From Pseudisothecium myosuroides (taxonomy: Eukaryota; Streptophyta; Bryopsida; Hypnales; Lembophyllaceae), in NCBI GenBank assembly GCA_951799445.1, contig OX637288.1:10170501-10234500 (forward strand): DNA of 64,000 nt, in the 5' to 3' direction. This document shows, one piece after another, positions 37,484 to 48,101 of this stretch (position 1 is its first letter; every line of letters starts with the position of its first letter). The notes beneath the pieces were generated by a model, which had not been told where the DNA came from, did not search any database, and worked only from the letters and a program-made list of their open reading frames with translations. A program made the translations under genes and the position numbers.

Positions 37484-38045
37484 TGGGTCATTGCAAGAAA
37501 CAATGGTACTGGGTATTTGTCACAACGAGAGTGCCGAAGCTTGCTTTTGCGATAACTTCTGAAGAATGACTCACATGAACTTGAAATTTTTATCGGAGAA
37601 GTTTGTCTTGAGTGTAATCATATTTTTTGGAAATTAAAAAAAATCATTCAATATTTAAAAATCAATTAAATTAATATGTCACATTTTATGTTTTAGGGAT
37701 TTTGAGTACTATGGAGTCTCCAAATTTAATGATTTAGAGATGAAATTTCTATGGTCTATTCCCATAGTAAGAAGTCATGTTTCTACTCAGGGGCATTTAA
37801 AAATATTTTATTTTGGATTGTCTACATCCATGCAAAGAGGGCTCCCTTACCTGTGCAATTTCAAACATTGAAGATGGTTGCAAGATCATTTTTTTGGTGA
37901 AATCTCTTCACGATAAAGTCTTCCCAAATGATCTATTTTCAGTTTCTTGGAAAAAAAAATTTCCTATTTCTTACAAATTAAAACGCCAAAATATGCATTT
38001 TCTTCAAAATTTCAGCTCATTCTTTTTTATGGATAACTTTTGACC
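37484..38045. mobile_element. Second half-copy of the foldback family
   Basis: It begins GGGTCATTGCAAGAAACA and follows the arm of the 40914-41992 foldback (shared AGGGATTTTGAGTACTA, TCTACATCCATGCAAAGAGG, TTACAAATTAAAACGCC). It inserts into TNL 3' flank sequence that is continuous beside TNL-A near 13640. The second arm is absent. Confidence 0.6.
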
Positions 38046-38259
38046 TAGATTTTTTTTAGGTCTAAAATTTTGGTGATATGTTATTTTTAGTGTTATACTA
38101 ATAATATTTATTTTATCACTTTTAAAAATTCTTATGCAAAAAGCTCAAAGTATTGGGAGTACTACCTCAAAACAACCAAAGTGGAACAGAAACAAACACT
38201 CTTTCTTGCAACAACCCATTTATCCATTTTTGGTTAATCCTCATGACATTTAAACATCT

Positions 38260-38450
38260 TTTCAATGAAACCTTGCACCTTGATGAAACATTTTTTGTGT
38301 TGTTGCATTGCGACAAACTTGAAGTTGATTGCTTAATTGTGACGATGAGGGTTTTTGCAGCATCCACTAGTGAATGTTATAATTGAACAAGTTTGCTCAA
38401 TATCTTATGTTTGTGAGCAATCTTTATTTCCTTATCAAGCTCTATATTCT
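38260..38450. repeat. Dispersed repeat copy, left part (continues at 39955)
   Basis: Related to 17100-17290 and 8680-8760 (AGTTGATTGCTTAATTGTG, CTTATGTTTGTGAGCAAT, TTATCAAGCTCT). It is split from its right part by the MITE and foldback that follow. Confidence 0.65.
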
Positions 38451-38859
38451 ACTCCCTTTGTCCCACTAAAAACCTCCAAATCAAGCACAATTTTTGTCCC
38501 ACTAAAAAGCTCCGTTTTAAGATTTTTACTGTTGAGTAAGCGTTGGCCGTGTTCAACGACCTTGTGGAGGCAAGTCTAGAGATCAGGGAGCACTTTTCTT
38601 CTAGAAAACTTGGCCTTGTCCATATGAGGCACCTTGTATTTGTTGTGCTTCCTTAGACAATAGTGTTGATGATGGATTAGGTGACTACTTTGGCGCTATA
38701 AAAATTTGTTCATGAAGTGGGCTAGGTTTCTTTCTTCCGGATAGATCTAAAGGATGGGTTGCTGGTTTTTGAATGCATGTATCACTCACACAAAGTCTAA
38801 AAATATAGTTAATCCCTTGTAGGGTAGCTTTTTGGAGGTTTTTAGTGGTACAATGGGAG
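38451..38859. mobile_element. Stowaway MITE, 409 bp, TA target site
   Basis: The left end CTCCCTTTGTCCCACTAAAA and the right end ACAATGGGAG (after GGAGGTTTTTAGTGGT) are inverted repeats of ~30 bp. TA flanks at 38449-38450 and 38860-38861. The sequence is close to the canonical Stowaway terminus CTCCCTCCGTCCC. Confidence 0.85.
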
Positions 38860-38863
38860 TAGT

Positions 38864-39954
38864 GGGTGAATGCACGAAACACTTAAAGCATTTTGTCACA
38901 CCCTCGTTTTTTATTTTTGTTTTGGCTATAACTTCTATGTTTTAGCTCCAAATGACTCAAAATTTATAGGGAAGCTACTCATAACCATTATACACCTTGC
39001 CTAATTTTTTAGTAATTTTAAAAAATAATTTACTATTTTTAAACAGCCCCGATAAATTCTGACAATGGGCAATTTAGGGTTTTTTTGCACTTTTTTTAAC
39101 CCAAAAAAACTAATTTTGATCTGAAATTTGGAGAGAATAGTCTTCTAGTAGACTTATAGCTACTGTCTAAAGGATTTTTTTTTAAAATTATTTTTATGTG
39201 GTGTACAAGTCCACAAATAGAGCTCCTTTCTGCATTTTTTTCCAAAGGTAAGAAACATTATTTTGGTGAGTTTTTTGGTCAAAACCCATCACCAAAAAGT
39301 TTTCTCAAATGTAAAATTTTTAGATTTTTTTTTAAAAAAAAAATCCTATTTTTTACAAATTAAAATGTCAAAAGTGGTATTTTCTTCACCGGAATTCTAT
39401 GTGAATTCTATGTCCAAAAGTCCAGTGAAGAAAATACCACTTCTAACATTTTAATTTGTAAAAAATAGGATTTTTTTTTTAAATATATAAAAATTGAGTG
39501 TTTGAGAAGACTTTTTGGTGATGAGATTTGACCAAAAAAATCACCAAAATATTATTTCATATCTTTGAAAAAAAATGTAGAAAGAAGCTCTCTTTGTGGA
39601 CCTCTACACCACATAAAAATAAGTATTTTTTAAATTCCTTTGCACAGTAGCTATTAGTCTACTAAGAGACCATCCTCTCCAAATTTCAGCTCAAAATTTG
39701 TTTTTTTGCGCTTAAATGGTGCTTAAACCCCCTAAATCAGCCATTGTGAGAAATTTTTGGGGTTGTTTAAAAATAGTAAATTATTTTTGAAAAATCCTCA
39801 AAAATCAGGTATAGTATATGATAGTTATAAGTAGCTTCCCTATAAATTTTGAGTCATTTGGACCTAAAACACAAAAGTTATAGCCAAAACAAAAATAAAA
39901 AACTAAGGTGTGACGGAACGCAACAAACAGTACAGGTGTTTCTTGCATTCACCC
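38864..39954. mobile_element. Foldback element 1, 1091 bp, TAGT 4-bp TSD
   Basis: Nearly the whole element is one long inverted repeat centred near 39407, with arms of about 500 bp. Termini are GGGTGAATGCACGAAACAC and its near-complement. TAGT occurs at 38860-38863 and 39955-39958. No open frame is conserved. It belongs to the same family as 40914-41992. Confidence 0.85.
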
Positions 39955-40080
39955 TAGTTTAGTATTTCTTGTAGATTAAGAATTTGGTTTTCATTGTATC
40001 TAAATAGGCATACCAACAAGAAAATGATGTGTGGAACATTTATTTGTTGTCAACATTTTTACACATGTGTCATTGATACG
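39955..40080. repeat. Dispersed repeat copy, right part
   Basis: TAGATTAAGAATTTGGTTTT and the following AATGATGTGTGGAACATTTA match 17290-17370. This completes the repeat interrupted at 38450. Confidence 0.65.
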
Positions 40081-40187
40081 ATGTTGGGGCTTTCATGATA
40101 GATATTGTTGTGGATTGTGCAGAGAGTTGGCAAGGAGCTTTGATTCACAAGTGAAGGGTGGTAGATGTTACTACCATTTGATCTATA

Positions 40188-40295
40188 AGGGATACATTTA
40201 TACGTGCATTGTTACTTCTTAAAATTGGCTCGTCTTTGAGAAGACTACTTCATTTCATATCAATCATGAGGTTCATACTTATGATGTTCAAAACC
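40188..40295 (+). pseudogene. TNL NB-ARC relic
   Basis: A ~105 bp stretch is clearly related to 10465-10560 of TNL-A. It would read TCIVTS, a stop, then VFEKTTSFHINHEVHTYDVQ, against CIVTSRNRRVFEKSTSFHV and NHEVHTHDVQ in TNL-A. It is the RNBS-B region only; the rest of a TNL is not seen around it. Confidence 0.75.
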
Positions 40296-40435
40296 CTCAT
40301 ATCTATATTATTTCATTAACCCCCAAATTTATATGTTAGATTACAATTGATATGGAATTAACAACCGTATCTTATATCCCACACCTATATCCGTATCCAT
40401 TTGTTTATTGTATCCATATTCTATATAACACATCC

Positions 40436-40443
<8 letters not shown>

Positions 40444-40512
<69 letters not shown>
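40444..40512. repeat. (AT)n microsatellite
   Basis: Uninterrupted AT dinucleotide tract of nearly 70 bp. Open frames of alternating Ile-Tyr here are artefacts. Confidence 0.95.
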
Positions 40513-40514
<2 letters not shown>

Positions 40515-40913
40515 GTGTGTATGTGTGTGTTTCATGTATCATACTTGTATAAAAGTTTTTTGGTTTTGGGGAGTAAGTAGGCAAATTAGGTGTTCTATTT
40601 TAATTATTTTATCTGCAAGGACAGTGAATTGATAAGATGGATGGATTTCCATTTTCAAAGGGATAGTGGGTGCCTTCCACTTCTTATTCAAGAACAAGGT
40701 ATTCAATTTTTTTTGCAAAAATTGGACCAGTGGTAGTATTACAATGTTCATTATTTAGGTGGAAGCAATTTTGTGTGTTTGGAAGGTGTGTGTTGTTTGG
40801 GAATAGACTTGGAAGAAAAAAAATCACCTAGAGCGTGGCAAAGAAAAATATATGCATCCACATTGAAGTGAAAATTATATTGGACAGTTTTGTGATGGAA
40901 GGACATAGAAATG

Positions 40914-41992
40914 GGGTGATTGCATGAAAGACTAGTCAATTTTGTTCCATGTTGGGAAAACTGGGGTTGTCTTGTGCTATAACTTCTAAATTAAGATTCC
41001 AATGCTAAAAACAAAAAAGCTATTTCTAGATATCTTGATTGTAATTATATCCCTTATTTTTCAAAAAATTTAAAAAATCATTTAATATTTAAAAGTCAAT
41101 TTCTCTAATTTGTCACACTTTCAAATTTAGGGGGTTTGAATACTAATGAGCAGCTTAATTTAATGATTTTCAATTGAAATTTCTACAGTGTATTCCTCTA
41201 GTAGACAAACGTATTTTTACCAAAGGAAATCTAAAAATATATTATTTTATGTCCTCCACGTCTGTGCAAAGAGGCCTCCCTTTCGCGCGTAGTTGTGAAC
41301 AATAGAAATGGTTTTAACTTCATTTTTTTGGTTGAAACTCATCCCTAGAAAGTCCTTCCAGATGGCCAATTTTTAGTTTTTTTTATAATTGTTTTTCCTA
41401 TTTATTACAAATTAAAACGTCAAAGTAAGTATTTTTTTGCCACAATTCTATGTCCAAGAATATGTCCCAGAAAATACATACTTTGACGTTTTAATTTGTA
41501 ATAAATAGGAAAAACAATTATAAAAAAAACTAAAAATTGGCCATTTGGGAGGACTTCCTAGGGATGAGTTTCAACCAAAAAAATGAAGTTAAAACCATTT
41601 CTATTGTTCACAACTACGCGCGCAAGGGAGGCCTTTTTGCACAGACGTGGAGGACATAAAGTAATGTATTTTTAGATTCCCTTTGATAAAAATATGTTTG
41701 TCTACTAGAGGAATACACTGTAGAAATTTCAATTGAAAATCATTAAATTAAGCTGCCCATTAGTATTCAAACCCCCTAAATTTGAAAGTGTGACAAATTA
41801 GAGAAATTGACTTTTAAATATTAAATGATTTTTTAAATTTTTTGAAAAATAAGGGATATAATTACAATCAAGATATCTAGAAATAGCTTTTTTGTTTTTA
41901 GCATTGGAATCTTAATTTAGAAGTTATAGCACAAGACAACCCCAGTTTTCCCAACATGGAACAAAATTGACCAGTCTTTCATGCAATCACCC
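40914..41992. mobile_element. Foldback element 2, 1079 bp, near-perfect palindrome
   Basis: The arms of ~520 bp are almost identical when reverse-complemented, with a short spacer near 41450. Termini are GGGTGATTGCATGAAAGACT and its complement. AATG flanks at 40910-40913 and 41993-41996, again a 4-bp duplication. The high arm identity suggests recent formation or strong arm correction. No transposase is encoded. Confidence 0.85.
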
Positions 41993-42229
41993 AATGAGAA
42001 ATTCCTAGAAAAATTTTAATGTATAATGCGGGTGATGGTGGCCCCTAAAATTTTATATGCTAAAAATAGCATAAATGGAAGTCGTACTCTTTCACCATTT
42101 CAACCATCCGTTGGATCAACATATGCATACGAAGAGACAAATAAAGAGATATGTGTTGTTTTCAAAGTCTAGACTAATAATTATATGAGTATTTTAAAAA
42201 TGTTTTATAAATTTGGTGCACATTTTTAA

Positions 42230-43147
42230 TCCTTTAAAGTTCCTTGACTAAGTTTTCACCAAAAACATTATTAAAACAACCATTTCTAGTACAAATACTT
42301 TAATTATAAAAGTAAAAAATTTTAGACACATGTAATTGTAGGATCTCGTAGTACACTAGTTTGAGAAGATTTGGAAAAAATTTCAAAAATTTCCACATCT
42401 CGATTGCAAGATTTTAGTATTTGAATTGATTGGAAACTTTTTTTTGCCCTGCAAAAAACAGGGCACCTGCACTTAATAAGGTCTCGTTTGTACGAAAAAA
42501 TGATGTCCATATTTGTGGTGCATCCTTCGATTCATTCTTCAAAACAAGTTGGCTAAATACTTGAAAAATTTCAAATCACTTGGAATTGTACAACATATAG
42601 GAAAAAAATAGTAAGTAGAAGAAAATAGAAAATGATTCAAAATACTAAATTGTTAAAAATTTAGTTATGGAATTGACAAATGCCAATTTCAATTGTTGTA
42701 ATGATGTAATAAACAATCTACATTCTAAAATTCTATTTTTTCAAGAAATATTGAAAATTGAGTTAAGTAAAGGACTTCAAAGTTTATTTTAGAGTAGAAG
42801 ATCCATAATTGCCTTCAATTTAAAACTCCTCATAATTTCCATCTCATTAATCAAAATGGAATGATTCAAAGCTTTCCACGTATATAAATCTAGAAAAACA
42901 ATTTCAAATTTTTGTTCTTAAAGAAAGTGATTTTTTTCATCTGCTCAGATTGCTTAGTCTAGGAAAAAAAATTTATATGCAATAACTTTGTAACCATGTA
43001 ATCAAAAGTTATAAAAAAAATTGGCCCTTAAAGAAAAACCTTGTTCACATGTTTGAAAATTTCAAAGCAAAAACTTAAAAATTCCATTGATAGTGAGCTG
43101 CCCAAAATTGTTATGCTTCCAAAAAACACAGTTTAGTCCTTTAGAGA
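42230..43147. mobile_element. TTAA-family element, 918 bp
   Basis: It is flanked by TTAA at 42226-42229 and 43148-43151. The right end is AGTCCTTTAGAGA; the left end (TCCTTTAAAGTTCC) is diverged. An internal TGTAGGATCTCGTAG at ~42338 matches CGTAGGATCTTGTAC at ~45400, at the same distance from the left end. Confidence 0.6.
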
Positions 43148-43609
43148 TTAAAGTTCATTGAAATAGATTTTAGAGTTGCCATTCATTTTTAATAGAATTA
43201 TACATTTTAACTCCAAATAATAAGTAAGTATCCATTTCTTTCCTATGTATTTTTGAAAATAGTAAGTCCCCCATGTATAGTTTTAAAATCATAATCAAAG
43301 ATATCATAGATATACTTGAGCAAGTAGATTTTAGAAGTGACATATTGGACCATGCAAAGAGACTAAGTGATAGTAAAAAATAAAAAGAGTGCTGAGATAA
43401 TATGACATTGTAACATTTTATGGTTTTGAATTTGCATACCATAATTATGGAGTTAAAACTCGGGAGGTGCACTACATAGTATGTTAAAACATCATGTGCG
43501 TTCAAGCCCCTATTATATGGGGGTTGTGTAGGTCGATTTTGAGAATTTATATAGGGCTATCTTTATCTAAATTTGTAAGTGAGTATTATTTCATGTACCC
43601 TATCTTTAA

Positions 43610-44512
43610 CCCCTAAAGGACCAACGTGTTTAAAGGCCCAAAATTGCTTCAAAATACTTGTCTTCAAAGCAAGGTCAAAATCTTCATTGATATTTATTTT
43701 TTAATAACTTCAACTATAGGATCCTTTGGTTAACTTGCACAAGTACTTTGTCCCAAAATTTTAGAATGAATATCCCCATCGATTGCAAGATCAATGTGCC
43801 TAAACTTGAAAATGTAGGCTTTTCTAGTCCTTCCAAAAAGGTGAAGCTGTCTTTCAACATTTTTAGAAAAAAAAAACGTATGTCCTATTATTTGTGTATT
43901 CTATACAATATGTTGAAAAATGTGTTGAAAACATATATAAAAAAATTTAACCAAAAAAACTTTTGTATTCATTTGTAAAAAAATTATAAAGTGAAAGGTA
44001 TTACTGAATGAAAGATAAAACTAACATGCTAATAATTTTTGGAAGAATTTGAAAATTCTTAATCCCAGTGGTGAGAATACCCTAACAAAAAATTAGTATC
44101 TTTTGTTTTCATTTTCATTTGAAAATTTTCAAAATTGGGGGCAAAAGATGACTTTACATGTTTTTTCTACCTTCATTGCCTGCAAAATAAAACTCCTCGT
44201 AACTCTTACTTCATTATTTGGAATTGAGTGGTTCAATTTTTTTTGAATAAGTATCAATCTACACAATTCCAATTTTTTTTTTTTTTTTTTTTTAAATATA
44301 TTTTTTGTAGCCTGGTTTGACAATGAAATTTTAAAAAAAACTTCTAACTTTTGCATTACTTATCGGAATGACATGAAACGAAGCTTCACATGTAGATTAT
44401 GATGAGTAGCATCCATCTTAGAAATTTTATGCAAAAAATCCAAATTATAAAGTCAATAGAGCCTGCCTGAGTTCTCAAAAAGCCCAAAGTGGGCTCCTTG
44501 GTCCTTTAGGGA
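43610..44512. mobile_element. TTAA-family element, 903 bp
   Basis: The left end CCCCTAAAGGACCAA follows TTAA (43606-43609). The right end TTGGTCCTTTAGGGA precedes TTAA (44513-44516). There is no coding capacity. The interior is related to the copies inside eIF2A intron 11 and in the pseudogene. Confidence 0.75.
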
Positions 44513-44890
44513 TTAATTTTAAATTTCTTTTTGTGTTAATTTTTTGTACCCTATGTTCATTATAACTAAAGAACAACTACATATTTTGGACCAATACTAA
44601 TGGGATAAGAAAGGAAATGAATTGATCATTACAAACTGTGCATACATGTGATGATACACTGTAAGGAACAGAAATTGAAACATTACTTTATGTGCAGCCA
44701 AACAAACATGTACTAAATGAAACAACAACTGCCTTCAAACCTTAATTGACTACTTCTAAAACCATAGACTAAGTAATACAGAAAGCAAAAACCATATACA
44801 AACCATACACAAGTAATACTCTGACATATGAATATACAATGAGACTTCAATCTTTTATGTTGCAATCATTCACAAGTATCCTTGCCTTCA

Positions 44891-45148
44891 CTAGGATTCG
44901 ATACAAATATTCCGGGGAGGGTCTGAAGAGGTCGGTGGATGGTGAAATGAGCACTTGAATATTTCGAATGGTCTCACATAACTTAGAAAATCTAGGCATT
45001 GACGCTCATTGAGCGGAGACTCACCATTTACAAGATTTTGGATTTCAGAGGGCTTCAGCGCAGGACACCACGTCACAGTCTTGACAGCAATGTGTGCAAT
45101 CAAACACGTGAATAAAATCAGAATTAAAGTTAAGAAATTCATAGTCAC
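44891..45148 (-). CDS. Candidate small secreted cysteine-containing peptide
   Basis: An 85-codon frame starts ATGACTATGAAT. It has a hydrophobic N-terminal stretch (MNFLTLILILFTCLIAHIAV) typical of a signal peptide, then a hydrophilic part with four cysteines (WCPAL, RQCLDF, FKCSF, NICIES). It lies between two TTAA elements. I recognise no family, and a short frame in AT-rich DNA can arise by chance. Translation with a cleaved signal peptide is inference. Confidence 0.3.
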   Translation of the reverse strand: MTMNFLTLILILFTCLIAHIAVKTVTWCPALKPSEIQNLVNGESPLNERQCLDFLSYVRPFEIFKCSFHHPPTSSDPPRNICIES

Positions 45149-45296
45149 AAATTCAAAGCCTACATCTACATGCTTCCAACCTTAAACCACCACTTCACTC
45201 TTGAAATGCACTCTTTCTCCTAGTGAAATGCACTCTCTCACACAACAATTGCTTGCAAGCAAGAGACAAAGTTAAACCCTCTAGTCATCACCTTAA

Positions 45297-46200
45297 CCCC
45301 TAAAATTCCAAGGCATTTTCTAGCTCTGGAATCACTGAAAATTGCCATTTGCTGCGATCAGTCCCTAAACCAAAAAAAACTTTTTTTTTAGAATCTAACC
45401 GTAGGATCTTGTACTTCACTTGTCTCAGATCATGTGGTAAAAATTTCATGAAGTTTGACCGTACGGATTGGAAGATATTAGCATTTGAAGTTGGGAAAAA
45501 AAGTTTTTTTGAATTGTTTCCTACAATTTCATATGACTTTGACGGTCATTTGTGGATTTTTTTTGCACTATACAACATAAAGTTAAATTTTTTTATGTTG
45601 AAAATTTGAGTTGAGAGTCAGGGAAAAAATTTCAGCATATTAAAACTTTATTTTCACATATTAAAAAATTGTTAAGTAGATGTAGATCCAAAATTGATCA
45701 AAACACTAAATTGTTAATAGCTCTTAGATGGAATTCAAACACCATAATTCCAACGGTGGGATTGTTCTTGCAAACAAACTTAACCTCGTCCAAAAAAAAT
45801 TTGAAAAAATTTGAAAATTGCATTCAAAAATGAAATCTATAAGTTGTTTTCAAAGAAGATGCCTAAATTGCCCGAAAAACAAGATTGTCCATAACTTTCT
45901 CATTATTAGTCCAAATAGAATGAATCAAAGCTTCAGATGTAGACAAAAACACGATCTTTGAGAAATTTTTTAAAATTTTTAAGATCATTTTTTTTTTCTA
46001 CCCGGCAAACTACTTTTTTACTTTAGGATGGCATAACTTTTGCTCTCGGGCACCAATAGAAAAAAAAATTATATGTTTAGAAAGCTAATGTGATTCCCTA
46101 TCTTCAAAAAAAGTTTCAAAAAATTAGGTCAAAATTTGAGGCCACACGTGCCTGCCCAAAATCTCAAGTGTCCCCCGAGGGGACTTTGGTACTTTAGGGG
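45297..46200. mobile_element. TTAA-family element, 904 bp
   Basis: The left end CCCCTAAAATTCCAAGG follows TTAA (45293-45296). The right end CTTTGGTACTTTAGGGG precedes TTAA (46201-46204). It is nearly the same length as the copy at 43610. No transposase frame is present. Confidence 0.75.
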
Positions 46201-46576
46201 TTAAATTGGAGCAACCTTTTCTACTTGGAGAGTTCACCTCAATGTTGCCAAAAAAAAATTATCTTTTCCAATTATTAATTCAAGAATATTCAAACATATT
46301 TTAATATTCTTCAATCTTTGTATGTGTATTTATAACTCAAGACCAAATTCTCTCAAGAAAAAAGTGAAAAATTGCAGTCTAAGGCATTCAAAATGCTGTT
46401 GAAAATTGCGAGGCGAGAAAATGCTCCCATTTTCAGAAAAACTTGGTCTTCTAGGTCCTGTAGGTACTATAGTTAATAAAATGGAAACGGAGAGACTCAC
46501 CTCAAAGCATACTCCATTTTGAAGCCTCCTACTAGCTAAAATCCAACAACATTAATTCACTATTGACTTAAAGTCC

Positions 46577-47411
46577 GCCCCAAACCCTAGCTGTCAAAGA
46601 CCATAGCCACATCCTGGAATCCATTAATCCCAGCACCCAGAGCGCATCCAAACAAAGCAACAACCTCTGTAATTAAAGAAACAAAGACACACAAGATTAA
46701 GCACATGTGAGTACTTAGAAATACTTCATCAACCCACAATTCTTCACACTATTCCCAGCAATGCACTTATCTAGAGAACTACACAACTTCTAATCGCCTT
46801 ACCAACTCTTTTGTTTGTAGACATGCACTAGAGTGGCACTCCAAGCTCCACTTTCAAATTCGTTCTTTGCTTTTCAAAGTCGAGTCTGAATCTTCCAGGG
46901 TTCTCCTCTCAAAATGCAGTAGAAAAATGTGTATCTAACACAACACAAAGATCTTGGAAATATAACATTGGAAAAAGTTGGCAACCTATGCAGTGCATTG
47001 TGGTGATGCCAACAACATGTACTGTACATGTCTACAATACAACTACAATGAAACAAACTGAGGGAAATGAAATTCAAATGACAATCAAAGAACTCAGAAA
47101 TTTGTAGATGCAATTGAAGGCCTCACCTCATTGTCATTGTGATGCTGGGGTGATCCAGACGTTGGAAGATTAGTCCTGCACATCACCCTTACAGATCTTG
47201 ATTTTGCACTGCCATCCACTAAAAAAACACCTCGTAGTTGATGGAGGTCTGGAGCAGACAACTTTGAAGTGGCATGATGCAGATATACTCCAGGATTTTG
47301 ATGTCAACTCTCCACGACTTTGTCTGAAGACCTCAAAATTCACTTCAAATGTACATAAAACAAACAATGTGATCTTATCGGGAATGTTTGCAGCCATACG
47401 GCTTTCAAACC
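46577..47411 (-). other. Unassigned spliced-gene candidate
   Basis: On the minus strand a frame beginning ATGGCTGCAAACATTCCC near 47396 follows leader-like sequence rich in AGGGTTT, and a donor (AATGAG then GTGAGG) is seen near 47125. A distal exon-like piece lies at ~46595-46675 after TTAATTACAG and reads VVALFGCALGAGINGFQDV then AMVFDS and TAG. I could not join the two in one frame and recognise no family. Confidence 0.25.
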
Positions 47412-47932
47412 CTAAACCCCACAAACTACAATATAAACGAACCCTCAGGCTGTCTCAAACCCCAAAGTCTAAGGTAAAACCACAAGACCTGAAAACTGAA
47501 GCTTGGACGTCCCAAATATCTTCCGCCCCAATCCCACAATCACAATTATGCCACCCTAAAACCACACGCACCCTAAGCCCAATCACATTTTCTTCCATTC
47601 ACAATTGTATGACAGACCTTCAAACATTCCTCAAACTTGAAGAAATCTTTTGAGCATTCAAAAAACAAAAGAAGAATCCATTGTGCAAAGCACCAAACCT
47701 GAAATCGCAAATCCACAACCCTAACAGGTTGAAAACGTGGACTCTACGCGTCAGTGAACTGAACGTCATCAAAAACTAGTTCATCTCTTGATTCATCAGC
47801 CACTTCTCATCCACTGTCAGTAGAACTTGTTGTCTCCAGAGCACATAGGATCCAACATCTTGGGATACCTATGCCAAACTTATACTTCATAAAAGTTCAG
47901 AGTTTTTGGAAGTCTTTTTGGCAAGGCTATTG

Positions 47933-48098
47933 CACTACAAGAGAAAGGGGTGTTTTAAGTGAGTTTTTTAGTATAGTCCTAGACGCATGTGTTTTAAGTA
48001 AAATTTTGCTGAAAATCTCTTTAAAGATCATTACTTAAAATCATGTGTTTAAGACTATACTAAAAAACTCACTTAAAACACCCCTCTCTCTTGTAGTG
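47933..48098. mobile_element. CACTA-type mini-element (166 bp hairpin), TTG TSD
   Basis: Termini CACTACAAGAGAAAGGGG and the near-exact complement; TTG at 47930-47932 and 48099-48101. The 3-bp duplication and CACTA end fit En/Spm-type MITEs. The arms pair over roughly 60 bp each and would form one long hairpin. Confidence 0.85.
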
Positions 48099-48101
48099 TT
48101 G

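Noticed and set aside
40341..40552. Ile-Tyr repeat frames on both strands
   Set aside because: Artefacts of the (AT)n microsatellite.
47198..47653. 151-codon plus-strand frame
   Set aside because: The composition looks like untranslated or leader sequence read backwards, and no domain is seen. The minus-strand reading with splice signals is preferred, though weak.
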